A stretch of DNA of 62,069 bases from Bacteroidales bacterium (GCA_007132995.1 SLNP01000020.1:1-62069); one strand, 5' to 3'; positions 36,933 through 47,654 are shown, counted from the first letter of the stretch. Notes: a model not told the origin generated them from the sequence alone. Program-made: numbers and translations.

Positions 36933-38249
36933 CTAGTAATCGCCACTGTATGTCTCAAGTATCTCTTTTATCCGCTTCAGAAACATTCCCGCAAGTGCAC
37001 CGTCAATTATACGATGGTCGTAACTGAGCGACAGGATCATTACCTGTCTTATGCCTATCATGTCACCCTCAGGGCCCTCCAGGACAACTGGTGTTTTGCG
37101 TACGGCTCCCGTGCCAAGTATCGCTACCTGGGGCTGATTGATTATCGGTGTGCCTGCCAGATTGTTGTAACTGCCAAAATTGGTCAGGGTGAATGTGCCG
37201 CCCGTTATCTCGTTGGGCTTGAGTTTGTTAGATCTTGCCCTTGAGGCCAGATCTCCTACCGCCTTTGCCAGACCTACAAGACTCTTCTCGTCTGCACCCT
37301 TAATTACCGGAACTATCAGATTGCCATCTTCAAGAGCAGTGGCCATGCCTATGTTGATACTACCTTTCATAACTATTGAGGTTCCGTCTACTGAGGCATT
37401 AAGCATGGGGAAATCGCGCAGTGCTTTTGCGGTCGCATCAAGAAAAATGGGTGTAAGTGTCAGTTTTACTCCCTCTTTTTTAAGGAATCGATCTTTGACA
37501 CTCTCACGCCACCTGACAAGAGCGGTAACATCTGCATCAATGTATGAGGTGACATGGGCAGAGGTCTTAAGCGAGTTGGTCATGTGGTCTGCTATGAGCC
37601 TCCTGACCCTGTCCATTTCAACAATTCTGTCGCCTCCGGGAGTATCGCCGGCAGGAGTTTTTGTACTGCTGTCGGGGGAGGGTGGAGGGCTCTCCTTTGC
37701 AGTCTCTTCCCTCTCTACAGCCGACTCTTCCTCTCTCTTGCTGATGTAGTTCAAGAGATCTTTCTTTGTAATTCTTCCGTCCATACCCGTTCCGGCAATG
37801 GAGTCAAGCTGCTCGTGACTTATACCCTCTTTGGCAGCTATGTTTCTTACAAGCGGCGAGAGGAACTTACCACCGGGAGTCCTGCTTTTGTAACCAGCAG
37901 CACTCTCTTCACTTTCATGCTTCGACTCTTTATGCTCATCTATGGTTTCGCGTACTCTCTCAACCTCTTTCCCGACTTCTGAGTCATCCTGCTTCTCGTC
38001 ATCTTCACCCTCTGTATCTATTATCGCTATAATATCACCCACTTTTGCAACGGAGCCTTCGCTTACCACAATTTTCGACAACACTCCCGATACCGGTGAT
38101 GGAACCTCAGAGTCGACCTTGTCGGTGGCTACCTCAACTACCGGATCGTCCTCTTCAACTTTACTACCCTCGGGAACAAGCCATTTGTTTATTGTTGCCT
38201 CAATTATACCTTCTCCCATAGCGGGAAGCAGAACCTCATATTTTGCCAT
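36933..38249 (-). CDS. 2-oxo acid dehydrogenase E2 (dihydrolipoamide acyltransferase)
   Basis: 438 aa; lipoyl domain VVEVATDKVDSEVPSPVSG, E3-binding SPLVRNIAAKEGI, catalytic YDHRIIDGALAGMFL. Confidence 0.95.
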   Translation of the reverse strand: MAKYEVLLPAMGEGIIEATINKWLVPEGSKVEEDDPVVEVATDKVDSEVPSPVSGVLSKIVVSEGSVAKVGDIIAIIDTEGEDDEKQDDSEVGKEVERVRETIDEHKESKHESEESAAGYKSRTPGGKFLSPLVRNIAAKEGISHEQLDSIAGTGMDGRITKKDLLNYISKREEESAVEREETAKESPPPSPDSSTKTPAGDTPGGDRIVEMDRVRRLIADHMTNSLKTSAHVTSYIDADVTALVRWRESVKDRFLKKEGVKLTLTPIFLDATAKALRDFPMLNASVDGTSIVMKGSINIGMATALEDGNLIVPVIKGADEKSLVGLAKAVGDLASRARSNKLKPNEITGGTFTLTNFGSYNNLAGTPIINQPQVAILGTGAVRKTPVVLEGPEGDMIGIRQVMILSLSYDHRIIDGALAGMFLKRIKEILETYSGDY

Positions 38250-38449
38250 CTTGAATCGTTGTTAGTTTAACCGTTATTGCTCTAAATATAACAAATAAAT
38301 ACTCTTTTAGTTTGTCATGGCAACAATATTTCTGTTTCGGGGTGCCTCTGCTGAATCAATTCCCGTTGCGGGTCAGTAAGTTGATTCGCTCCGGCAACCG
38401 GTGCAGGGCGGTCATCTGTCTTACTTCTGCCTTTAATCTGCCAGCAGAA

Positions 38450-38570
38450 GATCCGGTATGTTATCCGGCTGTTCCCTGATGCTTTGTGCAGGCCTCTGAA
38501 AAGTTACCTGAGCCCTGTTCTGTAGCTGATTCAGGTATATTACTCAGCTGTTCCCTTATGCTTTGTGGTG
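38450..38570. repeat. Degenerate tandem duplication (offset about 79 bp) of the 3' end of the GT2 gene
   Basis: CTGTTCCCTGATGCTTTGTG at 38469-38488 and CTGTTCCCTTATGCTTTGTG at 38548-38567, with similar flanks (GATCCGGTATGTTATCCGG / GATTCAGGTATATTACTCAG). Confidence 0.6.
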
Positions 38571-39464
38571 GCCCGTGCGACTCCGCTGCCCCAAATCTCT
38601 TTTGGCAAGAAGGGGAACCCTTTTAATCAGAGAGAGTATGAAGAGAATCCTGATTGCCAAATGTGTCAGGAGAATGGTGATGCGACTATACCTGCTGCTG
38701 AAATGGTTGTTGGTAAAAATGTGCATTGAGCGGTAAAACTCTCTTATGCCCCTGTAGCTTCTCATTCCACCACTCTTCCCTTTGTGGTGGGTAACCGTAA
38801 CTGAAGGAAGATACACTATGTCGTATCCCATGGCGGAGACCCTCATACATAAGTCTATATCCTCGCCGTACATGAAGTACTCTTCATCAAAACCTCCGGC
38901 ATCTTCAAAAATGGCCCTTTCCATAAACATGAATGCGCCTGTAACGGCATCTGCCAACACTGTTTTGCTGCTGTCACTCCCACCCATGTAGTATCTGTTT
39001 ATCACTGGCGAATGGGGAAACAGCCTGTAAAGCATAGTGAATCGGAATAGCGCCGCCGCTGGTGTCGGAACCCCTCTCTTTGACTCCGGTAAAAACTTTC
39101 CTCTGCTGTCAACAAGGCGGGGTCCGATAATGCCGGTACGGCTGTTTCTGCTTAAATATCGCATTGGTTCATCAATGCAGTTTTCAGGTACCCTGGTGTC
39201 GGGATTGAGGAAAAGCAGATACTCTCCTGATGCCTCTGCTGCCCCCCGGTTGGCGCCGGATGCGAAACCCCTGTTGCGGTTGTTGCGATACAGCTTTATA
39301 CCGGGAAAACTGCTCTCTATAACTTCACATGTGTTGTCTGACGAGTTGTTATCTACCACAATAATCTCGTAATGGTACTGCTTCACCGCCTCTGTCAGCG
39401 AACCGATGCACTCTGTAATCTCGACAGAGGAGTTGTAGGTTACTATTATTACAGATATCATCAT
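38556..39464 (-). CDS. Glycosyltransferase family 2
   Basis: 302 aa; SVIIVTYNSSVEITECIGSL, VVDNNSSDNTCEVI, LFLNPDTRVPENC, FDEEYFMYGEDIDLCMRV. Confidence 0.93.
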   Translation of the reverse strand: MMISVIIVTYNSSVEITECIGSLTEAVKQYHYEIIVVDNNSSDNTCEVIESSFPGIKLYRNNRNRGFASGANRGAAEASGEYLLFLNPDTRVPENCIDEPMRYLSRNSRTGIIGPRLVDSRGKFLPESKRGVPTPAAALFRFTMLYRLFPHSPVINRYYMGGSDSSKTVLADAVTGAFMFMERAIFEDAGGFDEEYFMYGEDIDLCMRVSAMGYDIVYLPSVTVTHHKGKSGGMRSYRGIREFYRSMHIFTNNHFSSRYSRITILLTHLAIRILFILSLIKRVPLLAKRDLGQRSRTGHHKA

Positions 39465-39531
39465 GGCTCAATCCGGCTGCAGTTCATGGTTATGGTGGAA
39501 CCGCGGCAGCCCCGCAGGGCTGCCTCAGCGA

Positions 39532-40149
39532 CTACTCTGCCGTAAAGGGCATTCTGTTGAGAAGGGATTTCCCCAGGGTTAATTCATCAATATACTCCAG
39601 CTCATCACCTACGGAGACACCCCTTGCGAGTGTTGTGATCTTTACTCCGCTGCTGCATAGCTTCTTGTAGAGATAGTAGTTTGTTGTATCGCCCTCGAGG
39701 GTGCTGCTAAGGGCAAGGATGACTTCGCCGGGCCTGTCGCGGAGTACTCTCTCAACAAGTGATTTGATGTTTATGTCTGCAGGCCCGATGCCCTCTATAG
39801 GAGATATAACACCCCCAAGAACATGGTATAGCCCTCTGTACTGGCGGGTGTTCTCAATAGCTATTACATCCTGTATGTTCTCGACAACACAGATAAGAGT
39901 GTTATCGCGCGACGGGGTGCTGCATATACGGCACAGCGGGGTGTCCGATATGTTGTGGCAGCTACTGCAGTAGCTTATCTCTCTCCTTAACCTGATAATA
40001 GCCTCACCAAACCTTGTGACATCCTCCTGATCTCTTCGCAAGAGGTGCATTACAAGCCTGAAGGCGCTCTTTTTTCCGATTCCCGGCAGGGAGGCGAACT
40101 CGTTTACTGCATTCTCAAGCAGCCGGGAAGGATAGGTGTGGTGATCCAT
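39532..40149 (-). CDS. recR: Recombination mediator RecR
   Basis: 205 aa; [36 protein letters not shown] zinc finger, Toprim [27 protein letters not shown]. Confidence 0.97.
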   Translation of the reverse strand: MDHHTYPSRLLENAVNEFASLPGIGKKSAFRLVMHLLRRDQEDVTRFGEAIIRLRREISYCSSCHNISDTPLCRICSTPSRDNTLICVVENIQDVIAIENTRQYRGLYHVLGGVISPIEGIGPADINIKSLVERVLRDRPGEVILALSSTLEGDTTNYYLYKKLCSSGVKITTLARGVSVGDELEYIDELTLGKSLLNRMPFTAE

Positions 40150-40255
40150 CGCTATTCTGTTTCAGACAAAAATAGTGAGAATATCTACAGCGGAAAAAGA
40201 GATAATTGGTTTTTTGGTTCCACACTTTTTCATATCCTTGCGAAAAAAAAGAGAT

Positions 40256-41728
40256 ATGCTCACACCGGGGGCCATACTTGCCGTTATAGCAGGCTACTAC
40301 CTGATTCTCTTTATTATCTCGCAGATAACATCAAGAAGGGCCGACAACGAATCATTTTTCCTCGGAAACAGAAGATCACCGTGGGTGGTGGTGGCGGTAG
40401 GAATGCTGGGGTCGTCAATATCCGGTGTTACTTTCGTGTCGGTGCCGGGATGGGTCATGGAGACCAATTTCGCCTATATGCAGATGGTGTTTGGCTACCT
40501 TGCCGGCTATGTTGTCATCGCTGAAATACTTCTGCCTCTCTACTACAGGCTTCGGCTAACCTCGATATACTCCTATCTTGACCAGAGGTTTGGCAGCCAC
40601 TCCTATAAGACCGGAGCCACCTTCTTTCTGCTATCCCGCTCTATCGGAACAGCATTCAGGCTATTTCTGGTAATAAATGTGTTACAGCTTGTGATATTTG
40701 ATGCCTGGAATATACCTTTCTTTGTTACAGTCGCATTAGCCCTTTCTTTGATACTGCTCTACACCTTCAGGGGCGGAATAAGAACTATCATCTGGACCGA
40801 TATGCTGCAGACCATTTTTATGGTTACAGCGGTGGTGCTTACCATTATATCTATAGCTTCCAATATGGGCTTTAATGGAAGGGAGTTGGTAGCTGTTATC
40901 TCCGATCACGAATACTCCAGAATCTTTTTCTTTGACGACTTCAGGAGCTCCAACCATTTCGTGAAACAGTTTCTGGGCGGTATGTTTATTACCATAGTAA
41001 TGACCGGTCTCGATCAGGATATGATGCAGAAAAACCTGAGCTGCCGTAACCTTCGTGATGCATCGCGTAATGTATATCTCTACAGCATCTCTTTTGTGCC
41101 GGTAAACCTGCTCTTCCTTAGCCTGGGGGTTGTGCTTGTTATCTATGCCAATGCTACCGGTTTTCCGGTTCCGGAGATGGGTGATGACCTCTACCCCCTT
41201 CTGGCTACAACCGGCGGGCTCGGAACCCTGATACCACTGCTCTTTATTCTGGGGCTTATAGCCGCAGCCTACTCGAGCGCTGACTCTGCCCTTACAGCAC
41301 TCACAACCTCCTTTACAGTAGATATACTAGGAGCCGCAGATGGCGACAAGAGGAGACTGACAAAAATACGCAAGAGGGTTCATGTGGGTGTTACACTGGT
41401 TATAATGGCAATTATTATTCTGTTCAGGCAGATTAATGACCAGAGCGTTATAGGGGCAGTATTTACCGTGGCAGGATATACCTACGGACCACTCCTTGGC
41501 CTCTTCGCTTTTGGCCTATTTACCAAGCGGTTGGCTGCAGACAGAATAACTCCGTTTATTGCGGCGGCTTCTCCGGTGGCTACCTGGCTTATAGGCAGAT
41601 ATTCGGAAGATATTTTGTGGGGATACCAGTTTGGCTTTGAGCTGCTTCTTGTTAACGGACTTTTTACTTTTCTGTGCCTGTTGATATTCAGCAGTCCGGA
41701 GAGACCAGAGGGTGGTGACTCACGATAA
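40256..41728 (+). CDS. Sodium:solute symporter (SSS) family transporter
   Basis: ORF 40175..41728; likely start at 40256 (MLTPGAILAVIAGYYLILF); FFLGNRRSPWVVVAVGMLGSSISGVTFVSVPG, GLDQDMMQKNLSCRNLRDA. Confidence 0.93.
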   Translation: MLTPGAILAVIAGYYLILFIISQITSRRADNESFFLGNRRSPWVVVAVGMLGSSISGVTFVSVPGWVMETNFAYMQMVFGYLAGYVVIAEILLPLYYRLRLTSIYSYLDQRFGSHSYKTGATFFLLSRSIGTAFRLFLVINVLQLVIFDAWNIPFFVTVALALSLILLYTFRGGIRTIIWTDMLQTIFMVTAVVLTIISIASNMGFNGRELVAVISDHEYSRIFFFDDFRSSNHFVKQFLGGMFITIVMTGLDQDMMQKNLSCRNLRDASRNVYLYSISFVPVNLLFLSLGVVLVIYANATGFPVPEMGDDLYPLLATTGGLGTLIPLLFILGLIAAAYSSADSALTALTTSFTVDILGAADGDKRRLTKIRKRVHVGVTLVIMAIIILFRQINDQSVIGAVFTVAGYTYGPLLGLFAFGLFTKRLAADRITPFIAAASPVATWLIGRYSEDILWGYQFGFELLLVNGLFTFLCLLIFSSPERPEGGDSR

Positions 41729-41730
41729 TA

Positions 41731-42462
41731 TCAGAATCGCTGAACCGGTGTGCCGGTATCATCTTCGTCTACTATCTCCCTTACCCTTCTTTTGTATATT
41801 ACCGTCTCTGTCCTGTAGGGTATTCGGATGCTTATAAAGTAATTTATGCCGGTAACAACGGCTCCTGACCCGTTCCCGAATCCGGGTATGTCAACAGGGC
41901 GGAGATCTCTTCTGCCGCTTGTGTAGAGAAGCAGGCTGAGGTTGACATTCCAGCCAATGAACAGGTTGTCGGTAAGGGCTGCCCTTATACCGGGGGTTAT
42001 CTCTATAAAATGGCCGCTCCGGTAACTCTCTCCGGCAACGGATGTGTGACTGCCCCAGTAGTTGTCATAGCGGATAAAGGGTGCCTCGTCGCGGAAGAGC
42101 GCCAGGCCGTACCTGCCTCCTATGCCGGCGTAGTAGCGTCCCTGTGACTGAAGGGGATTCAGTAGGTTGTAGTCGGCACCCGCTTTAATATATATGCCGC
42201 TGTTTCTGTAATGGTAGTTGTACCTCTCATTTATAAATCGTGAGTAGCCTATATCTGCCAGGTAGGTGATTCTCTCATCTCTGTCATAGCTTAAATTAAG
42301 CTCAAACCCCATAGGATACTCGCCTGCAGCCATCATGGCCGGTCCCCTTAACGATATTCCTGCCCCTGCCCTCAGAGGAATGTCTATCGTATCCTGCCCT
42401 TCAGACGGTGTAACCATCAGAAACAGAACAAGGCTAATAAAAGATGCGGATATTCTCTTCAT
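41731..42462 (-). CDS. DUF6048-like outer-membrane beta-barrel protein
   Basis: 243 aa; signal peptide, barrel strands, paired with the upstream DUF6452-like lipoprotein. Confidence 0.55.
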   Translation of the reverse strand: MKRISASFISLVLFLMVTPSEGQDTIDIPLRAGAGISLRGPAMMAAGEYPMGFELNLSYDRDERITYLADIGYSRFINERYNYHYRNSGIYIKAGADYNLLNPLQSQGRYYAGIGGRYGLALFRDEAPFIRYDNYWGSHTSVAGESYRSGHFIEITPGIRAALTDNLFIGWNVNLSLLLYTSGRRDLRPVDIPGFGNGSGAVVTGINYFISIRIPYRTETVIYKRRVREIVDEDDTGTPVQRF

Positions 42463-43015
42463 AAAGGGTTGTGATATCCCGGTTTCTTATTATTACAGTA
42501 TCAATTATATTCTTTGTTGAGTAGAGACCTGTCAGCTCATGAAAAAATGAGTAGCCACACTCTGCCGATATCAGCTTTGGAAAGGAGCTGTACTCCAGGG
42601 TCAGGGTGTCCTTTATACCCTCTATGGTGATAACAAACTGAGATGCCTGGGCAGAGGGGTTGAGCGGAAGAGATATCTCTTTCTTGCCGGGCATGTTCTC
42701 GTAGAGGTAGGGTAATTCGGAATCATAACCCCTTACAGAGAGGGTGTCAGGCGCTACATTTACCCCGCTCTCTGAAAGAAAGAGGGTGGCGCGGACAGCA
42801 CTCTCTACATCTTCGTAGCAGGCATCGGGACTGCAGCCGTAAAGAGTCACTGCCATTACAAACAGAGCTCTGAATGATAGTGTGACAACGCACGATATAA
42901 CTCTGTTCATGACTCTGGTACTTTTTGCATCATAGGTCGGTTTTGTGATGCCAAAAATAGGAAAAAAACCACTCTTAGAATCCGGGCAGATTTTTAAGAA
43001 TACCGTTGATGCCAC
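42434..43015 (-). CDS. DUF6452-like small lipoprotein; start probably internal (M at 42910, MNRVISCVVTLSFRALFVMAVTLYGCSPDACYE)
   Basis: Lipobox VTLYGCSPDACYEDVESAVRATLFLSESG, neighbour of the DUF6048-like gene. Confidence 0.5.
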   Translation of the reverse strand: MASTVFLKICPDSKSGFFPIFGITKPTYDAKSTRVMNRVISCVVTLSFRALFVMAVTLYGCSPDACYEDVESAVRATLFLSESGVNVAPDTLSVRGYDSELPYLYENMPGKKEISLPLNPSAQASQFVITIEGIKDTLTLEYSSFPKLISAECGYSFFHELTGLYSTKNIIDTVIIRNRDITTLYEENIRIFY

Positions 43016-43588
43016 CTTTTACTGTTTTTGACGGGGTGGTGAACTCTCTGTCGGCTCCATTGCTATATATACCATCTATCATGATACGGTACCTTGCATG
43101 CACAACATCACGCCTCAGCTTGAGGGTGGGGGAGAGTTCCCCGCTCTGTGGGCTCCACTCTTCCGTTACCAGCCGGAACCTCTTTACCTGCTCATGATCC
43201 CTCAGACTCCTGTTTATCTCCTTTATCTCAAGGCCATACCTCTCCTTCACCACAGGCAGTGATATCAGTTCACTATTATCACGGTACTGAATCCCGTTAA
43301 GAGAGCACCAGTCGTGAAGGAAGGTGAAGTTTGGTCCGCTATCTTTACCTCTACTCCTTGAATTACAGGCCCGACGGTACCAAACCTTATTTCGCCTGCC
43401 CTGAAGGGGTTTACCGCAATTACCGGAGATGTTTTAGTGAGCCCGTAGCTGGTCAGGTTTACCTTTATATTAGCCCTGAAGGTGGGGTAGTTAATAGATC
43501 TGTTACCCACCTTTCCGCTGAACATATCTTCGCGCGGATAACTCCCGCAGTTCAGCTCGATAACATCAAAAGTTCTGGTTATATCCAT
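42975..43588 (-). pseudogene. Long-chain fatty-acid-CoA ligase (AMP-dependent synthetase) remnant, N-terminally truncated with internal deletion/frameshift
   Basis: [40 protein letters not shown], then in another frame [85 protein letters not shown] (C-terminal domain). Confidence 0.8.
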
Positions 43589-43755
43589 TTAAAATGATAA
43601 TGTATTATTGCGAAAAGGGATATCCCTTTTGCAATCTTACATTTTTTTCGACCAAAAACCAGATGACTTTGTGATGAATTGAATAAAAGCTGCTACAGAA
43701 CAGTCCGGCAGCCTGTTGAGCCGGGGGCAGGTCTGTGCTATTTTCGAATAATATC

Positions 43756-46413
43756 TCAGCTCAATATTTTGGAGCAAATATCTCTGGCCTTGGCTATTGC
43801 ACGGTCTATGCCTGTAATATCCCTGCCGCCTGCCACGGCGAGAAACTTCTGTCCACCCCCTTTGCCTCCTATCTCTCCTGAGATACTGTTGAGAAGGGTG
43901 ACTGCATCTATTATACCATCAGCGGCCAGATCATCGCTCACCACCACGGTAAGCAACGCCTTCCCATTTGAATGGGAGCCTATTACGGCTATGCCGGTCT
44001 CTATGTCGCGCCTTATTATTCCTGCAGCATTTTTTACTGTGTCGCCCGGAATCTCACCGGCATTAACTCCGGTGAAGAGAACCCCTCCGCCAAGCTTGCC
44101 GGCACTCTTCCTGGCCTCCTCTGACAGTGAAGAGGCCACCTGAGCCTGCATCTTTGCAGCAATCTTTTTCAGCTTCTGATTCTCTTCCATAATCTTTTCA
44201 GCCGATGATACAGGATCTCCTGCACTGTGAAGAGCAGCAGAAACCTGCTCCAGTTTTTTTAGCTTATCGTTGATGAAGAGAAGGGCTCTCTCGCCGGTCA
44301 GGGCCTCTATCCTCCTTATTCCGGATGCTATGGCACCCTCCGATACTATTTTGAAGAGCCCGATTCTCCCTGTGCTGGAGGCGTGGGTTCCACCGCAAAG
44401 CTCTATGGAGGGGCCAAAACGGATAACCCTTACCTTGTCACCATATTTCTCACCGAAAAGTGCAACCGCGCCCATCTTTTCAGCCTCATCAACAGGCATT
44501 TCATCATGGGTCTCACGGCCGATGTTGGCTCTTATGAGACGGTTAACCTTTAACTCTATCTCTGTTAGCTCCGTGGGGGTAAGCTTCGATGAGTGGGTGA
44601 AGTCAAACCTCAGGCGCTCATGATCAACGAACGAGCCCTGCTGGTCTGCATGGGTGCCCAATACCTGGCGGAGTGCGTAGTGAAGAATGTGGGTGGCTGA
44701 ATGGTTGTTCTCTGTCAGTTCGCGCCTCTCCCTGTCGGCAACCGCCCGGAAAAGTGCAGATGGATTTGAGGGTAAACCATTGGCAATATGGACTATAAGG
44801 TCGTTTTCCAGTTTTGTGTCGGTTATAATGGTCTTCTCTCCGCCAGACTCGATAAAACCGGTGTCGCCACGCTGTCCGCCGGCCTCTGCATAGAATGGGG
44901 TTTTGTCGAAGACGAGCTGAAAAAGTTCCCGCTTCTTACCCTTCTGCCTTACCTTCCTGTAGCGCAGTATGCGGATATCCTCTTCAGTGCCGGAGTAACC
45001 TGTGAAGGATGTTTCACCGCCATCTCTTACCATGACCCAGTCGCCGCTCTCAAAGGCTGCATCTTTCCGCGCACGATCGCGCTGCAAAGTCATGGCCTCT
45101 TCAAAGCCTTTCTGATCAACCCTCATCCGGTGATCTTTCAGAATGAGGCCGGTCAGGTCGGGAGGGAAGCCGTATGTGTCGTAGAGTTCGAAAACGATGT
45201 TGCCGGGAAGCTCATCTCTCCCCTCATCCTTTAGCCTCTCTATCTCTCTCTCTATTCGTTTCTCTCCCTTGTCTAGTGTTTTGAGAAACCCCTTCTCTTC
45301 GTCAGATATGGTACGGATGATATGATCAGAGCCCGACCTGAGCTCGGGGAAGGAGTCTCCCATAATATCGGTCAGAAGAGGAACAAGGGTAGAGATGAAG
45401 GGACGCTCCATACCAAGGTTCTTATATCCATATCTGATGGCCCTTCTTAAAATACGCCTAATAACATATCCGGCCCTGTTGTTTGTGGGTGGTTGCCCGT
45501 CAGCGATGGCAAAGCAGACTGCCCGGAGATGGTCGGCTATGACTCTCATGGCTATATCCCAGTCTGACCTGACTCCGTACTCTTTGCCGGTTATCTTTGA
45601 TATGTGTGTGATGAGTGATGTGAATATGTCTGTGTCGTAATTGGAACCTTTGCCCTGAACAGCCATGCATAGCCGCTCAAGCCCCATGCCGGTATCAACA
45701 TGTTTTGCGGGAAGGGGCATGAGGGTGCCGTCAGAGGTCCTGTTGTATTCTATGAAGACAAGATTCCATATCTCGACGACCAGGGGATGGTCTCTGTTGA
45801 CAAGCTGATGCCCGGGAACCTTGATGCGCTCGCTCTCATTACGGAGGTCAATATGTATCTCAGAGCAGGGGCCGCATGGCCCTGTCTCTCCCATCTCCCA
45901 AAAATTGTCTTTTCGCGACCCGTCAACTATTCTCTCCTCGCTGCCCTTAAGCAATTTTGCCCAGTGGCTGAGTGATTCGCCGTCTTTCTCTGTGCCATCT
46001 GTGCTGTCACCTTCGAATACCGTGACATAGAGGCGGTCTGCCGGCAACTCCATTACACCGGTAAGGAATTCCCACGCCCACTCTATGGCTTCCTTCTTAA
46101 AGTAGTCACCAAATGACCAGTTACCCAGCATCTCGAACATGGTGTGATGATAGGTGTCGTGCCCCACCTCTTCAAGATCATTGTGCTTACCCGATACCCT
46201 AAGGCACTTCTGGGTATTTGCAACTCTTACATTGTCAGGCTGCCTGTTGCCAAGAAAGATATCTTTGAACTGGTTCATTCCGGCATTTGTAAACATAAGG
46301 GTAGGGTCGTTTTTTACTACCATGGGGGCTGAGGGGACTATCTTGTGCCCCCTGTCACTGAAAAACCTGAAAAAAGCGCTTCTTATTTCACTGGCACTGT
46401 AGGGTACTGACAT
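43756..46413 (-). CDS. alaS: Alanyl-tRNA synthetase
   Basis: 885 aa; MSVPYSASEIRSAFFRFFSDRGHKIVPSAPMVVKNDPTLMFTNAGMNQFKDIFLG; editing domain NNHSATHILHYALRQVLG, ELCGGTHASSTGRIGLFKI. Confidence 0.98.
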   Translation of the reverse strand: MSVPYSASEIRSAFFRFFSDRGHKIVPSAPMVVKNDPTLMFTNAGMNQFKDIFLGNRQPDNVRVANTQKCLRVSGKHNDLEEVGHDTYHHTMFEMLGNWSFGDYFKKEAIEWAWEFLTGVMELPADRLYVTVFEGDSTDGTEKDGESLSHWAKLLKGSEERIVDGSRKDNFWEMGETGPCGPCSEIHIDLRNESERIKVPGHQLVNRDHPLVVEIWNLVFIEYNRTSDGTLMPLPAKHVDTGMGLERLCMAVQGKGSNYDTDIFTSLITHISKITGKEYGVRSDWDIAMRVIADHLRAVCFAIADGQPPTNNRAGYVIRRILRRAIRYGYKNLGMERPFISTLVPLLTDIMGDSFPELRSGSDHIIRTISDEEKGFLKTLDKGEKRIEREIERLKDEGRDELPGNIVFELYDTYGFPPDLTGLILKDHRMRVDQKGFEEAMTLQRDRARKDAAFESGDWVMVRDGGETSFTGYSGTEEDIRILRYRKVRQKGKKRELFQLVFDKTPFYAEAGGQRGDTGFIESGGEKTIITDTKLENDLIVHIANGLPSNPSALFRAVADRERRELTENNHSATHILHYALRQVLGTHADQQGSFVDHERLRFDFTHSSKLTPTELTEIELKVNRLIRANIGRETHDEMPVDEAEKMGAVALFGEKYGDKVRVIRFGPSIELCGGTHASSTGRIGLFKIVSEGAIASGIRRIEALTGERALLFINDKLKKLEQVSAALHSAGDPVSSAEKIMEENQKLKKIAAKMQAQVASSLSEEARKSAGKLGGGVLFTGVNAGEIPGDTVKNAAGIIRRDIETGIAVIGSHSNGKALLTVVVSDDLAADGIIDAVTLLNSISGEIGGKGGGQKFLAVAGGRDITGIDRAIAKARDICSKILS

Positions 46414-46527
46414 TACTCTCTGACTGTTTAAAAGTTTAATTTTTCGGCTTGTAAAATTACTTTTTTTGAGTTAGATTTGTCCATCGTTACGAAATAAACG
46501 ACTCCTGCTAAAGCTCAGATAAGCAGA

Positions 46528-47499
46528 ATGCCTGTAAAGAAATACATTCACGATAGTGAAAAGATTGAGTTCCGTGAACACAGGGTTCCCGGTAAGGTTT
46601 TGGCAATAAGGATATTTGCCGGATTTATTGTCTCATTAGGTCTCTCCCTTATCTATTTCCTTCTTATCTCAAAAATGTTTGGTTCTCCCAAGCAGACACT
46701 TCTTGAAAAGGAGGTTGAGATTCGCAGACACGAGTTTGCGATGATGATGGCAGAGATGGAACACTATAGTGAACTGCTTGAGGATATCCGTATCTCTGAC
46801 GAGGTGAGGTTCAGGCCTGTGCTGGAACTCGACCCCGTTGATGATGAGGTGCGCTCAGGGGGCATGGGAGGCTTGCGACGCCATACCCATCTGGAAGGGT
46901 ATGCCTCGAGCGATGTGATGATCGCCGCAACCGAGAAGCTGAGCAATATAAGAAGGCGTGCCGCGGTACAGTCCCGTTCATTTGGAGAGGTGCGTGATGC
47001 CTCCGATGAGTGGAACAGGCGTCTGGAGCATCTACCGCTTATCAGGCCTGTCAGGAGTTCGGTGCGCATGGGTGATGTTTTCGGAATAAGGTCAAGGCAT
47101 CCGGTTACCGGCAGGATAGGGGTTCCACACAGAGGGCAGGACTTCAGGGCTCCCCTGGGAACAAATATATACGCCACCGGGGCAGGAACAGTTACAGAGG
47201 CCGGATGGAGCATAGGCGGATATGGCTACTATGTTAAAATTGACCATGGTTTCGGTTACGAGTCGTTGTATGCCCATCTGAGCAAGATCGAGGTGTCTGA
47301 GGGTGATATGGTAGTGAGGGGTGACCTGGTAGGTCTCTCTGGTAGTACCGGAGTTTCAACCGGCCCGCATCTCCACTATGAGGTTATATACCGTGGTGTT
47401 CACCGCGACCCCAGAAACTATTTCCATGAAATACTCACCGACGCTGAGTATAAGGATATGATATCGGCCCGCAACACAAACCTGTTTCTTGCCAGATAG
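46528..47499 (+). CDS. M23 family (LytM) metallopeptidase
   Basis: 323 aa; N-terminal TM; HRGQDFRAPLGTNIYATGAGTVTEAG, GYESLYAHLSKIEV, GLSGSTGVSTGPHLHYEV. Confidence 0.93.
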   Translation: MPVKKYIHDSEKIEFREHRVPGKVLAIRIFAGFIVSLGLSLIYFLLISKMFGSPKQTLLEKEVEIRRHEFAMMMAEMEHYSELLEDIRISDEVRFRPVLELDPVDDEVRSGGMGGLRRHTHLEGYASSDVMIAATEKLSNIRRRAAVQSRSFGEVRDASDEWNRRLEHLPLIRPVRSSVRMGDVFGIRSRHPVTGRIGVPHRGQDFRAPLGTNIYATGAGTVTEAGWSIGGYGYYVKIDHGFGYESLYAHLSKIEVSEGDMVVRGDLVGLSGSTGVSTGPHLHYEVIYRGVHRDPRNYFHEILTDAEYKDMISARNTNLFLAR

Positions 47500-47654
47500 A
47501 ACCGGGTGGGGCGATCTTTTCAACTAAGATTCTTTTATGTTGACCGTAAAATTGGTGCTCAGGGTGTGCACATTTCGGAAATGTGCTAAAAGCAAAATCC
47601 GTAAAGCTATCTTTTAACCTTTTGAGCAGCTATTATTTATTATATTTGCCGGGT

